A DNA stretch of 64,000 bases from Zea mays (taxonomy: Eukaryota > Streptophyta > Magnoliopsida > Poales > Poaceae). The position numbers were made by a program, and so were the translations under genes. Where the stretch lies: positions 97,537,849 through 97,601,848 of the forward strand of contig NC_050104.1 of the NCBI RefSeq assembly GCF_902167145.1, in the 5' to 3' direction. A model generated the notes under the pieces. That model was not told the DNA's origin, did no database searches, and saw only the letters and a program-made list of their open reading frames with translations. Shown here in pieces: positions 1 to 11,527 of this stretch (position 1 is its first letter; each line of letters opens with the position of its first letter).

Positions 1-1366
1 TCTTTCTCTGGCTATTCCCTCAGGTTGCGGAAACCTAAGAGGGAGGCGAGCTACAGAGTAAAGAACCGTCACCGGTCCCTCTTCCGAATATATAAAGGCC
101 CAGGCGAGACCCGTTCAACACTTCGCCCGAACCCGCTACGAAATTCAAAACTCAAAGGCAAAACGCCCGTTCCTCGAACGGCTCGCGCACGCACAACGGC
201 TGCCCCGCGAACCACTCGTCCCGTCGCATTAACTCTTCGGCAAGACAGGCGACACCTTTGGCAGGCAAAGCAGGCGACGCTTCACCTCCGCCATAATGAC
301 CGCATCAAAAAGGTACGCCACATCGTTCAAATTCATATCCCTTTTTCTCTTCCCCTTTCTCTCTCTTGCTACAGGGACTAGGAAAGGGGATACCCCGAAA
401 GGGATCCTTCTCCGTGAAGGAAGTGGGCCCCGAGCCCTCCTACTGATCAGAGGTTCGAAGGCTGGCCCCTCGGAAGGGTTCGACAGCCGCCTCAGAGCAC
501 TCGGGCTCCACGCTCACTACTGGTCAGAGGTTCGAAGGCTGGCCCCTTGGAAGGGTTCGACAGCCGCCTCAGGCCACTCAGGCTCCCCGCCCACTACTGA
601 TCAGGGGTTCGTAGGCTGGCCTCCGAAGGGTTCGACAGCCGCCTCAGAGCACGTAGAGCGAGGCATGACTCTGGGTACGTCTGATACATGGCCGAGGCTC
701 GGGCTACGCTCCCGAGGTACCCTAGGACATTTCCGAGACCAGCAGGAGCGATTCTGTAACGGAATCCCATCAGAGGGAGGCATCGAGCCCTCAGACCCTA
801 TCAAACGGGACCGAGTCCGGCAAATCACCTGTAGGTACTTTTGGAGCGCGCCTCTGGGCCACTAGCCGACCCTTATCGAACGGGGCACGGGCGTCCACTC
901 GGATCACCCGTTAGCAACTCACTGGAGACACCATGTTCGGCGCCCTCCGAGGGCAACATGGCGCTTTCCCCCCCTCCTCCTTGCGGAAAGGCGACGAAGG
1001 GGCGTATGATAAAAGCCGAGTCAGTCCTTGACCGTCCTCTCGCTCTGTGTCGAGGCTCGGGGGCTGCTCTCGCAAACCCGGCTCCGGCCAAACCGTTGAC
1101 AGCGTCAACATACTAGCCCGAGAACTCGGAACCTAGCTATGCACCCGGGCTACAGCCAGTTCGCATGAGGGAACAACCAGACCGGTCGAGGCATCACGAA
1201 AGGCATTAAGACCTCGAAGGAGTCAAAACACTCCTCCGAGGCCTCGGGGGCTACACCCGGTGGGTGCGCTCGCGCGCACCCACCGGAACGAAATGCAACC
1301 GAGAAAAACCGGTCCCTTGCAAAAAAGTGCGACAAAAGCCTCCAAGCGAGTACTAACACTCCCTTC
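1..1366 (+). other. Huck-like 3' internal non-coding region
   Basis: GC-rich sequence between pol (outside the window) and the 3' LTR. It holds a TATA-like stretch (ATATATAAAGG, about 90-100), a pyrimidine tract ending in CTACAG near 370, and a 77-bp tandem repeat. Later blocks (about 1030-1060, 1240-1260, 1365-1380) reuse the phrase GAGGCTCGGGGGCT, the last being the polypurine tract. Nothing here looks protein-coding. Confidence 0.55.
441..655 (+). repeat. 77-bp tandem repeat, three copies
   Basis: Successive units start near 445, 522 and 599, each opening with GATCAG or GGTCAG followed by GGTTCG and carrying GGGTTCGACAGCCGCCTC. The third copy is slightly shortened and diverged. It lies in the 3' internal region of the Huck-like element. 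Confidence 0.85.
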
Positions 1367-1382
1367 GAGGCTCGGGGGCTAC
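1367..1382 (+). other. Polypurine tract of Huck-like element
   Basis: GAGGCTCGGGGGCTAC lies immediately before the LTR's TG. Its position fits the site that primes plus-strand DNA synthesis and fixes the element's orientation. Confidence 0.65.
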
Positions 1383-1891
1383 TGTCGGGGACCATAATTA
1401 GGGGTACCCCCAAGACTCCTAAATCTCAGCTGGTAAACCCCATCAGCATAAAGCTGCAAAGGCCTGATGGGCGCGATTCCGGTCAAGGCTCCGTCCACTC
1501 AAGGGACACGATCTCGCCTCGCCCGAGCCCAGCCTCAGGCAGGAACAGTAGACCAAGGCAGATTCACGCCTCGCCCGAGGGTCTCCTCAAGCAACGGACG
1601 CACCTTCGACTCGCCCGAGGCCCAGCTCGGGCAGGCTTCGCGGAGAAGCAACCTTGGCCGGATCGCTACGCCAACCGACCGTATCGCAGGAGCATTCAAT
1701 GCAAGGATCGTCTGACACTTTATCCTGACGCACGCTCCTCAGTCGACAAGGCCGAAGTGACCGCAGTCACTTCGCCCCTCCACTGGCCGACCTGACAGGA
1801 AAACAGCGTCGCCTACGCTGCTCCGACTGCTGTGCCACTCGCCAGAGTGAGGCTGACAGCCGCCAAGACCGGCCTCAAGCGCCATAGGAAG

Positions 1892-2440
1892 CTCCGCCTC
1901 GCCCGACCCCTGAGCTCGGACTCAGCCTCGACCTCGGAAGACGGACTCCGCCTCGCCCGACCCCTGACCTCGGACTCAGCCTCGACCTCGGAAGACGGAC
2001 TCTACCTCGCCCGACCCCAGGGCTCGGACTCAGCCTCGACCTCAAAAGACGGTCTTCGCCTCGCCCGACCCCCGGGGCTCGGACTCAGCCTCGACGCCGG
2101 ACGACGGTCTCCGCCTCGCCTGACCCCAGGGCTCGGACTCAACCTCGACGCCGGACGACGGTCTCCGCCTCGCCCGACCCCAGGGCTCGGACTCAACCTT
2201 GACCTCGGACAATGGTCTCCGCCTCGCCCGACCCCAGGGCTCGGACTCAACCTCGACGCCGGACGACGGTCTCCGCCTCGCCCGACCCTAGGGCTCGGAC
2301 TCAACCTTGACCTCGGACAACGGTCTCCGCCTCGCCCGACCCCAGGGCTCGGACTCAACCTCGACGCCGGACGACGGTCTCCGCCTCGCCCGACCCTAGG
2401 GCTCGGACTCAGCCTCGACCTCGGAGGAGCCACCACCTCA
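1892..2440 (+). repeat. 54-bp tandem repeat array in LTR, about 10 copies
   Basis: Units recur every 54 bp (CTCCG-type starts near 1892, 1946, 2000, 2054, then 2109, 2163, 2217, 2271, 2325, 2379), with a single 55-bp spacing between the fourth and fifth. Each contains CTCGCCCGACC, GGGCTCGGACTC and a GACGACGG or GGACAACGG variant. Because 54 is divisible by three, open frames run through the array on both strands (1832-2500 plus, 2002-2466 minus). These are a by-product, not genes. Confidence 0.9.
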
Positions 2441-2830
2441 CCCGACCTCGGGCTCGGACCGACCACGTCACAGGGGGGGCCATCATTACCCTACTCCTAG
2501 CCAGCTCAGGCTATGGGGAACAAGACCGGCGTCCCATCTGGCTCGCCCCGGTAAAACAGGTAATGATGGCACCCCGCGTGCTCCATGACGACGACGGCTC
2601 TCAGCCCCTTACGGAAGCAAGGAGACGTCAGCAAGGATCCGACAGCCCCGATAGCTGTACTTCCACGGGGCTCAAGCGCTCCTCCGACGGCCAAGGCATC
2701 ACATGAACAGGGCGCCAAAACCTCTCCGACAGCCACGACGGCATGTACATAGGGCTCTGGCTCCCCTTTGCTAGACACGTTAGCACATTGCTACACCCCC
2801 CATTGTACACCTGGGCCCTCTCCTTACATC

Positions 2831-2839
2831 TATAAAAGG
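2831..2839 (+). promoter_or_regulatory. LTR TATA box (Huck-like)
   Basis: TATAAAAGG lies about 270 bp from the LTR 3' end, a usual place for an LTR promoter. Confidence 0.65.
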
Positions 2840-3107
2840 AAGGTCCAGGGCTCTCGCACAAGAGGGTGGCCGCGCGGGAGGACGGGCCGACGCACAAGGC
2901 TCACGCTCTCTCTCTCCCACGCGAACGCTTGTAACCCCCTACTGCAAGCACATCCGCCCTGGGCGCAGGACAACACGAGGCCGTGGTTTCCCCTTGCTGT
3001 TTTCCCCCTTGTGTTCCGTCTCGTGCCGACCCATCTGGGCTGGGACACGCAGCGACAATTTACTCGTCGGTCCAGGGACCCCCCGGGGTCGAAACGCCGA
3101 CAACTAG

Positions 3108-3742
3108 ATATGCATGGATTGCTTTCTTTCTTTTAACATTTTGGACCACATTTGCACCACATGTTTTGTTTTTGCAAATCTTTTGGAAATTCTTTTTCAA
3201 AGTCTTTTGCAAATAGTCAAAGGTATATGAATAATATTTCAAGAAGCATTTTCAAGATTTGAAATTTTCTTCCCCCTATTTCAAATGCTTTTCCTTTGAC
3301 TTAAACAAAACTCCCCCTGAATGAAATTCTCCTCTTAGTGTTCAAGAGGGTTTTATCAATATGAAACAGATTTAGATACAAATTTAAAACTTCTTTTAAA
3401 AACTTTGAAATTGGTGATGGTGCGATCCTTTTGCTTTGGGATATATTTCTCCCCCTTTGGCATTAATCGCTAAAAACAGAGACATTTGAGAGCCCTTTTT
3501 ACTTTCTCCGCCATTGGTACACGTAAATATGAGTGAAAGATTATACCAAGTGAGAGTGATGTGGAGTAATGGCGAAGGGTAGATTATACCGGTAGAGTGG
3601 AGTGGAAGCCTTTTCTTTGCCGAAGACTCCATTTCCCTTTCAATCTATGACTTAGTATAGAAATGCACTTGAAAACATATGAGTCATAGTAAATGAAAGA
3701 GATATGATCAAAGGTATATAAATGAGCTATGTATGCAAAGTT
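3108..3742 (-). other. Element A 3' untranslated region with repeated polypurine tracts
   Basis: AT-rich DNA downstream of pol. On the plus strand it carries CTCCCCCT/TCCCCCT blocks near 3272, 3311 and 3450, which are A/G-rich on the element strand. Multiple polypurine tracts upstream of the 3' LTR are a known Sirevirus trait. The region is truncated at 3107 by the Huck-like element. Confidence 0.6.
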
Positions 3743-6700
3743 TTAATCAAAGTTCCGAGAATCAAGAATGTTTAGCTCATTCCTAAGTTTGGTAAAGGTT
3801 TTCTCATCTAATGGCTTGGTGAAGATATCGGCTAATTGTTCTTTGGTGCTAACATAGGCTATCTCGATATCCCCCCTTTGTTGGTGATCCCTCAAAAAGT
3901 GATACCGAATGACTATGTGCTTAGTGCGGCTGTGTTAAACGGGATTATCCGCCATGCAGGTCGCACTCTCATTGTCACATAGGAGAAGGACTTTGCTCAA
4001 TTTGTAGCCATAGTCCCTAAGGGTTTGCCTCATCCAAAGCAATTGTGTGCAACAATGACCTGCAGCAATATACTCAGCTTCGGTGGTAGAAAGAACTACT
4101 GAGTTTTGTTTCTTTGAAGCCCAAGACACCAGGGATCTTCCCAAGAACTGACAAGTCCCTGATGTGCTCTTCCTATCAATTTTACACCCTGCCCAATCAG
4201 CATCTGAATAACCTATTAAACCAAAAGTGGATCCCTTGGGGTACCAAAGACCAAACTTAGGTGTATAAACTAAATATCTCATGATTCTTTTCACGACCCT
4301 AAGGTGAACTTCCTTAGGATCTGCTTGGAACCTTGCACACATGCATACGGAAAGCATAATATCCGGTCGAGATGCACATAAATAGAGTAAAGATCCTATC
4401 ATCGACCGGTATACCTTTTGATCTACGGATTTACCTCCCGTGTCGAGGTCAAGATGCCCATTGGTTCCCATGGTGTCTTGATGGGCTTGGCATCCTTCAT
4501 TCCAACAATGGTTTGGCTGATGAAGGTGCCCTCTTGAAGTTGTTTCACTTGAAATCCTAAGAAGTACTTCAACTCCCCCATCATAGACATCTCGAATTTT
4601 TGTATCATGATCCTACTAAACACTTCACAAGTAGATTTGTTAGTAGACCCAAATATGATATCATCAACGTAAATTTGGCATTCAAACAAATCATTTGCAA
4701 TGGTTAAAGTAAAGAGTGTAGGATCGGCTTTGCCGACTTTGAAACCGTTAGTGATAAGGAAATCTCTTAGGCATTCATACCATGCTCTTGGGGCTTGCTT
4801 GAGCCCATAAAGCGCCTTTGAGAGTTTATAAACATGATTAGGGTACTCACTATCTTCAAAGCCGGGAGGTTGCTCAACATAGACCTCTTCCTTGATTGGT
4901 CCATTGAGGAAGGCACTCTTCACGTCCATTTGATAAAGCTTGAAGCCATGGTAAGTAGCATAGGCAAGTAATATGCGAATTGACTCAAGCCTAGCTACAG
5001 GTGCATAGGTTTCACTGAAATCCAAACCTTCGACTTGTGAATATCCCTTGGCCACAAGTCGGACTTTGTTCCTTGTCACCACACCATGCTCATCTTGCTT
5101 GTTGCGGAATACCCAATTGGTTCCTACAACATTTTGGTTAGGACGTGGAACTAGATGTCATACCTCATTCCTCGTGAAGTTGTTGAGCTCCTCTTGCATT
5201 GCCAACACCCAATTCGAATCTCTTAATGCATCCTCTACCCTATATGGCTCAATAGAGGAAACAAAAGAGTAATGTTCACAAAAGTGAGCGACTCGAGATC
5301 GAGTGGTTACCCCCTTATGAATATCACCGAGGATGGAGTTCACGGGGTGATCTCTTTGAATCGCTTGGTGGACTCTTGGTTGTGGCGGTCTTTGACCCTG
5401 TTCTTCTTGATCATCTTCCTTGTCTTGATTATGGTCATCTCCTCCTTGATCATTGTCCTCTTCTTGAGGTGGCTCATCTTCTTGATCTTCTTCTTTATTA
5501 TCTTGAGCCTGATCCTCATCTTGAGTTGGTGGAGATGCTTGATTTGAAGATGATGGTTGATCTTGTGCTTGTGGAGGCTCTTCGGATTCCTTAGGACACA
5601 CATCCCCAATGGACATGTTCCTTAGTGCGATGCACGAAGCCTCTTCATCATCTAGCTCATCAAGATCAACTTGCTCTTCTTGAGAGCCATTAGTCTCATC
5701 AAACACAATGTCACAAGAAACTTCAACTAATTTAGTGGACTTGTTGAAGACTCTATATGCCCTTGTGTTTGAATCATATCCTAGTAAAAAGCCTTCTACA
5801 GCCTTAGGAGCAAATTTAGATTTTCTACCTCTTTTAACAAGAATAAAACATTTGCTACCAAAGACTCTAAAATATGAAACATTGGGCTTTTTACCGTGAG
5901 GAGTTCATATGATGTCTTCTTGAGGATTCAGTGAAGGTAGATCCGGTTGATGGAGTAGCATGCAGTGTTAATCGCCTCAGCCCAAAACCGGTCCGGAGTC
6001 TTGTACTCATCAAGCATGGTCCTTGCCATGTCCAATAGAGTTCTATTCTTCCTCTCCACTACACCATTTTGCTGAGGTGTGTAGGGAGAAGAGAACTCAT
6101 GCTTGATGCCCTCCTCCTCAAGAAAGCCTTCAATTTGAGAGTTCTTGAACTCCGTCCCGTTGTCGCTTCTTATTTTCTTGATCCTTAATCCGAACTCATT
6201 TTGAGCTCGTCTCAAGAATCCCTTTAAGGTCTCTTGGGTTTGTGATTTTTCTTGCCAAAAAAATACCCAAGTGAAGCGAGAATAATCATCCACAATTACA
6301 AGACAATACTTGCTCCCGTTGATGCTTATGTAAGCGATTGGGCCGAAAAGATCCATGTGGAGTAGTTCAAGCGGCCTGTCGGTCATCATGATGTTCTTGT
6401 GTGGATGGTGGGTACCAACTTGCTTCCCTGCTTGACATGAGCTACAAACCCTGTCTTTCTCAAAATGAACATTTATTAGTCCCAAAATGTTCTCTCCCTT
6501 TAGAAGCTTGTGTAGATTCTTCATCCCAACATGGGCTAGTCGGCGATGCCAGAGCTAACCCATATTAGTCTTAGCAATTAAGCAAGTATCGAGTTCAGCT
6601 CCATTAAAATCAACTAAGTATAGCTGACCCTCTAATACTCCCTTAAATGCTATTGAATCATCACTTCTTCTAAAGACAGTAGAGCCGGTTGAACTACTCC

Positions 6701-6985
6701 ACATATATCCGTAAAAAGACAGTTGTTACCCATTTTGCATAATTGAGAAACTTAAAGCAAGTTATAATCTAAAGAATCTACAAGAAAAACATTGGAAATA
6801 GAATGGTCAGGTGATATAGCAATTTTACCAAGTCCTTTGACCAAACCTTGATTTCCATCCCCAAATGTGATAGCTCGTCGGGGATCATCGTTTTTCTCGT
6901 AGGAGGATAACATCCTTTTCTCACATGTCATGTGGTTTGTGCATCCGCTATCAATGATCCAACTTGAGCCCCCGGATGCATAAAC
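3743..6985 (-). pseudogene. Element A pol (protease, integrase, RT, RNase H), broken
   Basis: Copia-order polyprotein on the minus strand. Visible parts: the protease start near 6970-6950 (serine-rich stretch leading to the DSG region); integrase zinc region and core at 6524-5928 ([35 protein letters not shown]); a linker rich in Gln/Asp/Glu at 5706-5400; RT at 5400-4423 ([11 protein letters not shown]); RNase H at 4471-3935 (STTEAEYIAAG). It ends LDSRNFD with a stop at 3743-3745. Breaks I can see: an in-frame stop at 3935-3937 in RNase H, a one-base loss near 4470 next to a loss of about eight codons near 4500, and a frame change between 5928 and 5706. It cannot make a working polyprotein. 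Confidence 0.85.
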
Positions 6986-6998
6986 CTACAAAACAAGT

Positions 6999-9632
6999 TT
7001 AGGCCTTGTTCTTAGGTACCCAAACAGTCTTGGGTCCTTTCACGTTAGAAACAAGCACCTTGGGTACCCAAACACAAGTCTTGGAGCCCTTGTGTTTGCC
7101 CCCAACATATTTGGCAACTACTTTGCCTGATTTGTTAGTAAGCACATAAGAGGCATCAAAAGTTTTAAATGAAACATTAGGTTCATTCGATGCAGTAGGA
7201 GATTTCTTTTTAGGCAATTTAACATGGGTTGATTGCCTAGAGCTAGAAGCCTCATTTTTATACATAAAAGCATGATGTGAAACATTATGAGGTTTCCTAG
7301 CATGAATTCTCCTAATCTTATGCTCGGGATAACCAGCAGAATATAAAATATAACCCTCGTTATCCTGAGCCATGGGAGCCTTACCCTTAACAAAATTAGA
7401 CAATTTCTTGGGGGCATTAAGCTTGACATTGTCTCCCTGTTGGAAGCCAATGTCATCCTTAATGTCAGAGTGTCTCCCATTATAAAGCATGCTACGAGCA
7501 AATTTAAAATTTTCATTTTCTAGTTCATGCTCGGTAATTTTAGCATCTAGTTTAGCTATATGATCATTTTGTTGTTTAATCATAGCAATGTGATCATGGA
7601 TAGCATCAACATTAATATATCTACATCTCATGCAAATAGAAACATGATCAATAGTGGATGTAGAGGGTTTGCAAGATTTTAATTCATCTATCTTAGATTT
7701 TAGCATGGCATTTTCATCTCTAAGACAGGAAATAGAATCATTGCAAACATTTAAATCTTTAGCCTTAGAAATTAGATTATCATTTTCAATCTTAAGGCTA
7801 GAAATTGATTCATTCAATTTGTCAATCTTAGCAATTAAACTAGCATTATCATTTTTAAGATTGGCAATTGAATCATCACATTCATTTGACTTATCAACCT
7901 TAGCAATCAATTTGGCATTTTCAATTTTAAGGTTGGAGATAGTGTCATGACAAATGCTAAGCTCACTAGTTAATTTTTCACATTTCTCTATTTCCTGAGC
8001 ATAAGCATTTTTCACCTTAACATGCTTTTTGTTTTCCTTAATAAGGAATTCCTCTTGGTTATCCAAGAGTTCATCCTTCTCATGAATAGCACCTATCAAT
8101 TCATTTAATTTTTCTTTTTGTTGCATGTTAAGGTTAACAAAAAGACTAAGCAAATCATCCTCATCTTCACTAGAGCTACCCTCATCACTAGATGTTGTAT
8201 ATTTAGTGGAGGCTCTAGATTTTACCTTCTTCTTTTTGCCGTTCTTTGCCATGAGGCACTTGTGGCCGATGTTGGGGAAGAGGAGGCCCTTGTTGACGGC
8301 GATGTTGGTGGCATCCTCGTTGGAGGATGAGTCTGTGGAGCTCTCGTCGGAGTCCCATTCCCGACACACGTGGGCATCGCCGCCCTTCTTCTTGTAGTAC
8401 TTATTTTTTTCCTTCCTCTTTCCCTTCTTATCGTCGCCCCTGTCACTATCACTAGACATAGGACATTTAGCGATAAAATGACCGGGCTTACCACATTTGT
8501 AGCACATTTCTTGGAGCGGGGTTTGTAATCCTTCCCACTCCTTTGTTTGAGGATTTGACGAAAGCTCTTGATGATGAGCTTCATCTCCTCGTTGTTGAGC
8601 TTGGAGACGTCTATGGGGAGCCTACGATGTAGACTCTTCTTTCTTCTCCTCCATTGCTTTGAATGCGACGGGTTGCACCTCGGGTGTGGAGGTGTCGCCT
8701 TGCTCGATGATTTGTTTGGAGCCTTTGATCATCAACTCAAAGCTCACAAACTTTCCTATCACTTCCTCGGGAGACATTAGCTTATATCTAGGATCACCAC
8801 AAATTAATTGAACATGAGTGGGATTACGAAAAACAAGTGATCTAAGAATAACCTTGACCATTTCATGGTCATCCCACTTGGTGCTCCCGAGGTTGCGCAC
8901 TTGGTTGACCAAGGTCTTGAGCCAGTTGTACATGGCTTGTGGCTCCTCTCCTTTGTTGAGGATGAATCGACCGAGCTCCCCCTCGATCGTCTCCCGCTTG
9001 GTGATCTTGGTCACCTCATCCCCTTTGTGCGCCGTCTTGAGGACGTCCCAAATTTCTTTGGTCGTCTTTAACCCTTGCACCTTATTATACTCCTCTCGAC
9101 ACAAGGAGGCGAGGAGTATAGTTTTGGTTTGGGAGTTAAAGTGCCGAATTTGGTCGGCCTTGTCCGAATTGTAGTCCTTGTCCCCTACCTTTGGTACCTA
9201 TGCTCCATACTCAACAATATCCTATATGCTTTTGTGGAGTGAGGTTAGGTGATGCCTCATTTTATCACTCCACATACAATAATCCTCACCATCAAAAAAT
9301 AGTGGTTTGCCTAGGGGAATGGAAAGTAATGGAGTGCGTTTGGAAATGCGAGAATAGTGGAGGGGCATCTTACTATACTTCTTGTGCTCTTGGCGCTTAG
9401 AAGTGACGGACGCCGATTCGGAGCCAGAGGTGGAGGGTGACGAAGAGTCGGTCTTGTAGTAGACCACTTTCTTCATCTTCTTCTTCTTGTCACCTCTCCG
9501 TTGTGACTGGATGGAGGAAGAGGATTCCTCCTTGTGCTTGTGGGCGGACTCCCTCGAATGGGTTCTCCCCGAGCTTGCGGACTTGTCCCCGCCGGTCACG
9601 ATCTCCCTCTTGGCGTGATCTCCCGACATCAC
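6999..9632 (-). pseudogene. Element A gag, broken
   Basis: Starts MMSGDHAKREIV and ends WVPKNKA. All segments (9632-9222, 9104-8622, 8507-6999) share one frame but are separated by in-frame stops near 9220 and 8620 and others between them. Domains in order: charged N-terminus; copia-type gag core (EEYNKVQGL, GEEPQAMYNWLKTLV); zinc knuckle CYKCGKPGHFIAKC near 8505-8460; acidic Ser-rich linker; long coiled coil at about 8100-7650 built from recurring units of the SLKIENxxLISK type; basic C-terminus. The coiled coil is much longer than in the gags of elements B and C. Confidence 0.85.
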
Positions 9633-9649
9633 TTCGAGTGGTTAGACTC

Positions 9650-10253
9650 TGAAAGTCGCCTAGAGGGGGTTGGATAGGCGGAAACTGAAATTTATAAACT
9701 TAAAGCACAACTACAAGTCGGGTTAGCGTTAGAATAAAATCCGAGTCCGGAAGAGAGGGAAAAACAAATCAACCAAAGAAATAGAGCGGATGACACGGTG
9801 ATTTGTTTTACAGAGGTTCGGTTCCAATGAACCTAATCCCCGTTGAGATGGTCACAAAGACTGGGTCTCTTTCAACCCTTTCCCTCTCTCAAACGGTCAC
9901 CTAGACCGAGTGAGCTTTCTCCTTAATCAAATGGGTCACTTAGATCCCAGAAGGACCACCAAACAATTGGTGTCTCTTGCTTTGATTACAAGTGTTTGAA
10001 GAACAAGAATGGGAAAGAAGAAAACGATCCAAGAACAAGAGCTCAAAGAACACGAGCAAAACTCTCTCTCTAGTCACTATTTGTTTGGAGTGGATTTGGG
10101 ACTTGGAGAGGCTTTGATTCTATTGAATTGTGTCTTGTATTGATTGCACTAGCTCTTGTATTGAATGAGATGTCTGAAAAACTTGGATGCTTGAAGTGGT
10201 GGTGGTTGGGGGTATTTATAGCCCCAACCACCAAACTAACCATTGGGGAGGCT
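9650..10253 (-). repeat. Element A 5' LTR, 3' portion (split)
   Basis: On the plus strand it begins TGAAAGTCGCC and runs to the element B insertion point after AGGCT (10249-10253). It contains TATAAATA on the minus strand at about 10212-10219. The rest is at 23543-24157. Together the two parts are about 1.22 kb. The sequence directly inside the LTR (9649 leftward) lacks the primer binding site found in elements B and C. Confidence 0.8.
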
Positions 10254-11527
10254 TGAGAGCACCTAGAGGGGGTGAATAGGTGATCCTGTAAAATCGAACA
10301 CTAAATAGCCACAAAACTTGGTTACTAAAGGTTAGTGCGACTAAGTAGCTTTGAAGCGAGATCTTGTGAACAAAACAATCACAGAGAAAGCAACACAAGA
10401 GACACGCGATTTTTATCCCGTGGTTCGGCCAAGTAACACTTGCCTACTTCCATGTTGAGGCGTCCCAATGGACGAGGGTTGCACTCAACCCCTTTCAAGT
10501 GATCTGATGATCAACTTGAATACCACAGTCTTTTCTTTTAGAGTATTTTCCCATTTGCGAGGAATCTCTACAATTTTGGAGCCTCTCGCCCTTACAGTGA
10601 TGATCACAAGAGAAACACAGAAGTAAGGGAGGGAAAAGCAACACACACAAGATTCAATCCGCAGCACACACACACGCACACAAGTGAAGACTTGAGCTCG
10701 AATGACAACACGGGGAGTTCGCAACTCGAATGGACCTCAAATCACTAACACGATGAACCAAATGCGTGGGAGCGGAGTCTGGATATCTTAGTATGCTTAG
10801 AGAATGCTTGGTGTCCTCCTTCATGTGCCTAGAGGTCCCTTTTATAGCCCCAAGATAGCTAGGAGCCGTTGGAGGCCAACTTGGAAGGCCAAACTTGCCT
10901 TCTGTCGGGTGGTGCACCGGACAGTCCGGTGCACCACCGGACAGTCACTATAGCTGTTCGGTGCGTGATCTCCTTCCTTTTCTGGCGCATCTGATCGTTG
11001 GTCCTCGGGGTCGGTTGGCGCACCGGACACTGTCCGGTGCACACCGGACAGTCCGATGTGCCCGACCGACTGTTGTTGCGGGCCACGCGTCGCCCGCGGA
11101 TTACGCGCCGACCATTGCGCTGGCGACTGTTGGCTCACCAGACAGTCCGGTGCACCACCGGACAGTCTGGTGAATTATAGTTGTACGCCTCTGCGTTTTC
11201 CCGAGAACAGCCAGTTCACTGCCGGCCAGCCTGGCGCACCGGACACTGTCCGGTGCACCACCAGACAGTCCGGTGTGCCAGGCCCGAGCAGTTACTTGGT
11301 TGTTCACAGCCAAGTCTTTTCCGATGCTTTTCTTCTTTTGTTGGCTCTATTTCTAGCACTTAGACAAACACATTAGTATACCAAAATAATATACTAAGTC
11401 TAGAAACATACCTTACACTTTGATTCGCATTCTTCGCTTATTTTGCACATAAGAACTCAATTAATGTGTTGGGCATCTAATCACCAAAATACTTATAGAA
11501 ATGGCCCAAGGGCACATTTCCCTTTCA
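10254..11527 (-). repeat. Element B 3' LTR
   Basis: Plus-strand ends TGAGAGCACC and CCCTTTCA. On the minus strand it carries TATAAAAGG (10838-10846) and, between about 10905 and 11280, a run of CACCGGACAGTCCGGTG-type palindromes typical of Sirevirus LTRs. ACACACAC-rich DNA lies near 10665-10682. No gene. Confidence 0.85.

Larger units (their letters stand above)
1..3102 (+). mobile_element. Huck-like Ty3/Gypsy element, 3' part
   Basis: The window opens inside this element. Positions 1-1382 are its 3' internal region and 1383-3102 its 3' LTR. The plus orientation follows from a purine-rich tract directly left of the LTR and a TATA box inside it. No gag or pol coding is visible in the 1.4 kb of internal sequence; the short open frames there lack any retroelement motif. 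The LTR start TGTCGGGGACC and end CGCCGACA fit the maize Huck family as I remember it. It sits in the 3' end of Copia element A, so the 5' part of this element and the rest of A should lie beyond the left edge. Confidence 0.8.
1383..3102 (+). repeat. 3' LTR of Huck-like Gypsy element
   Basis: It starts TGTCGGGGACC and ends GCCGACA, 1720 bp, with the TG...CA ends of an LTR. It contains a block of 54-bp tandem repeats and a TATA box. The next five bases, ACTAG (3103-3107), are the expected right copy of the target duplication. After them the sequence changes to AT-rich 3' untranslated DNA of Copia element A. Confidence 0.85.

Noticed and set aside
86..380. A hidden promoter and spliced transcript in the Huck-like 3' internal region (TATA-like at about 90, CTACAG at about 370)
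   Set aside because: Two short matches in composition-biased DNA without a downstream coding frame; too weak to call.
1892..2440. CRISPR-like regular repeats
   Set aside because: Contiguous tandem repeat with no unique spacers, in plant retroelement DNA.
1832..2500. 222-codon frame and the antisense 154-codon frame
   Set aside because: Created by the 54-bp repeat in the Huck-like LTR.
10895..11376. Several short frames on both strands
   Set aside because: Readings of the Sirevirus LTR palindromes (CACCGGAC/GTCCGGTG).
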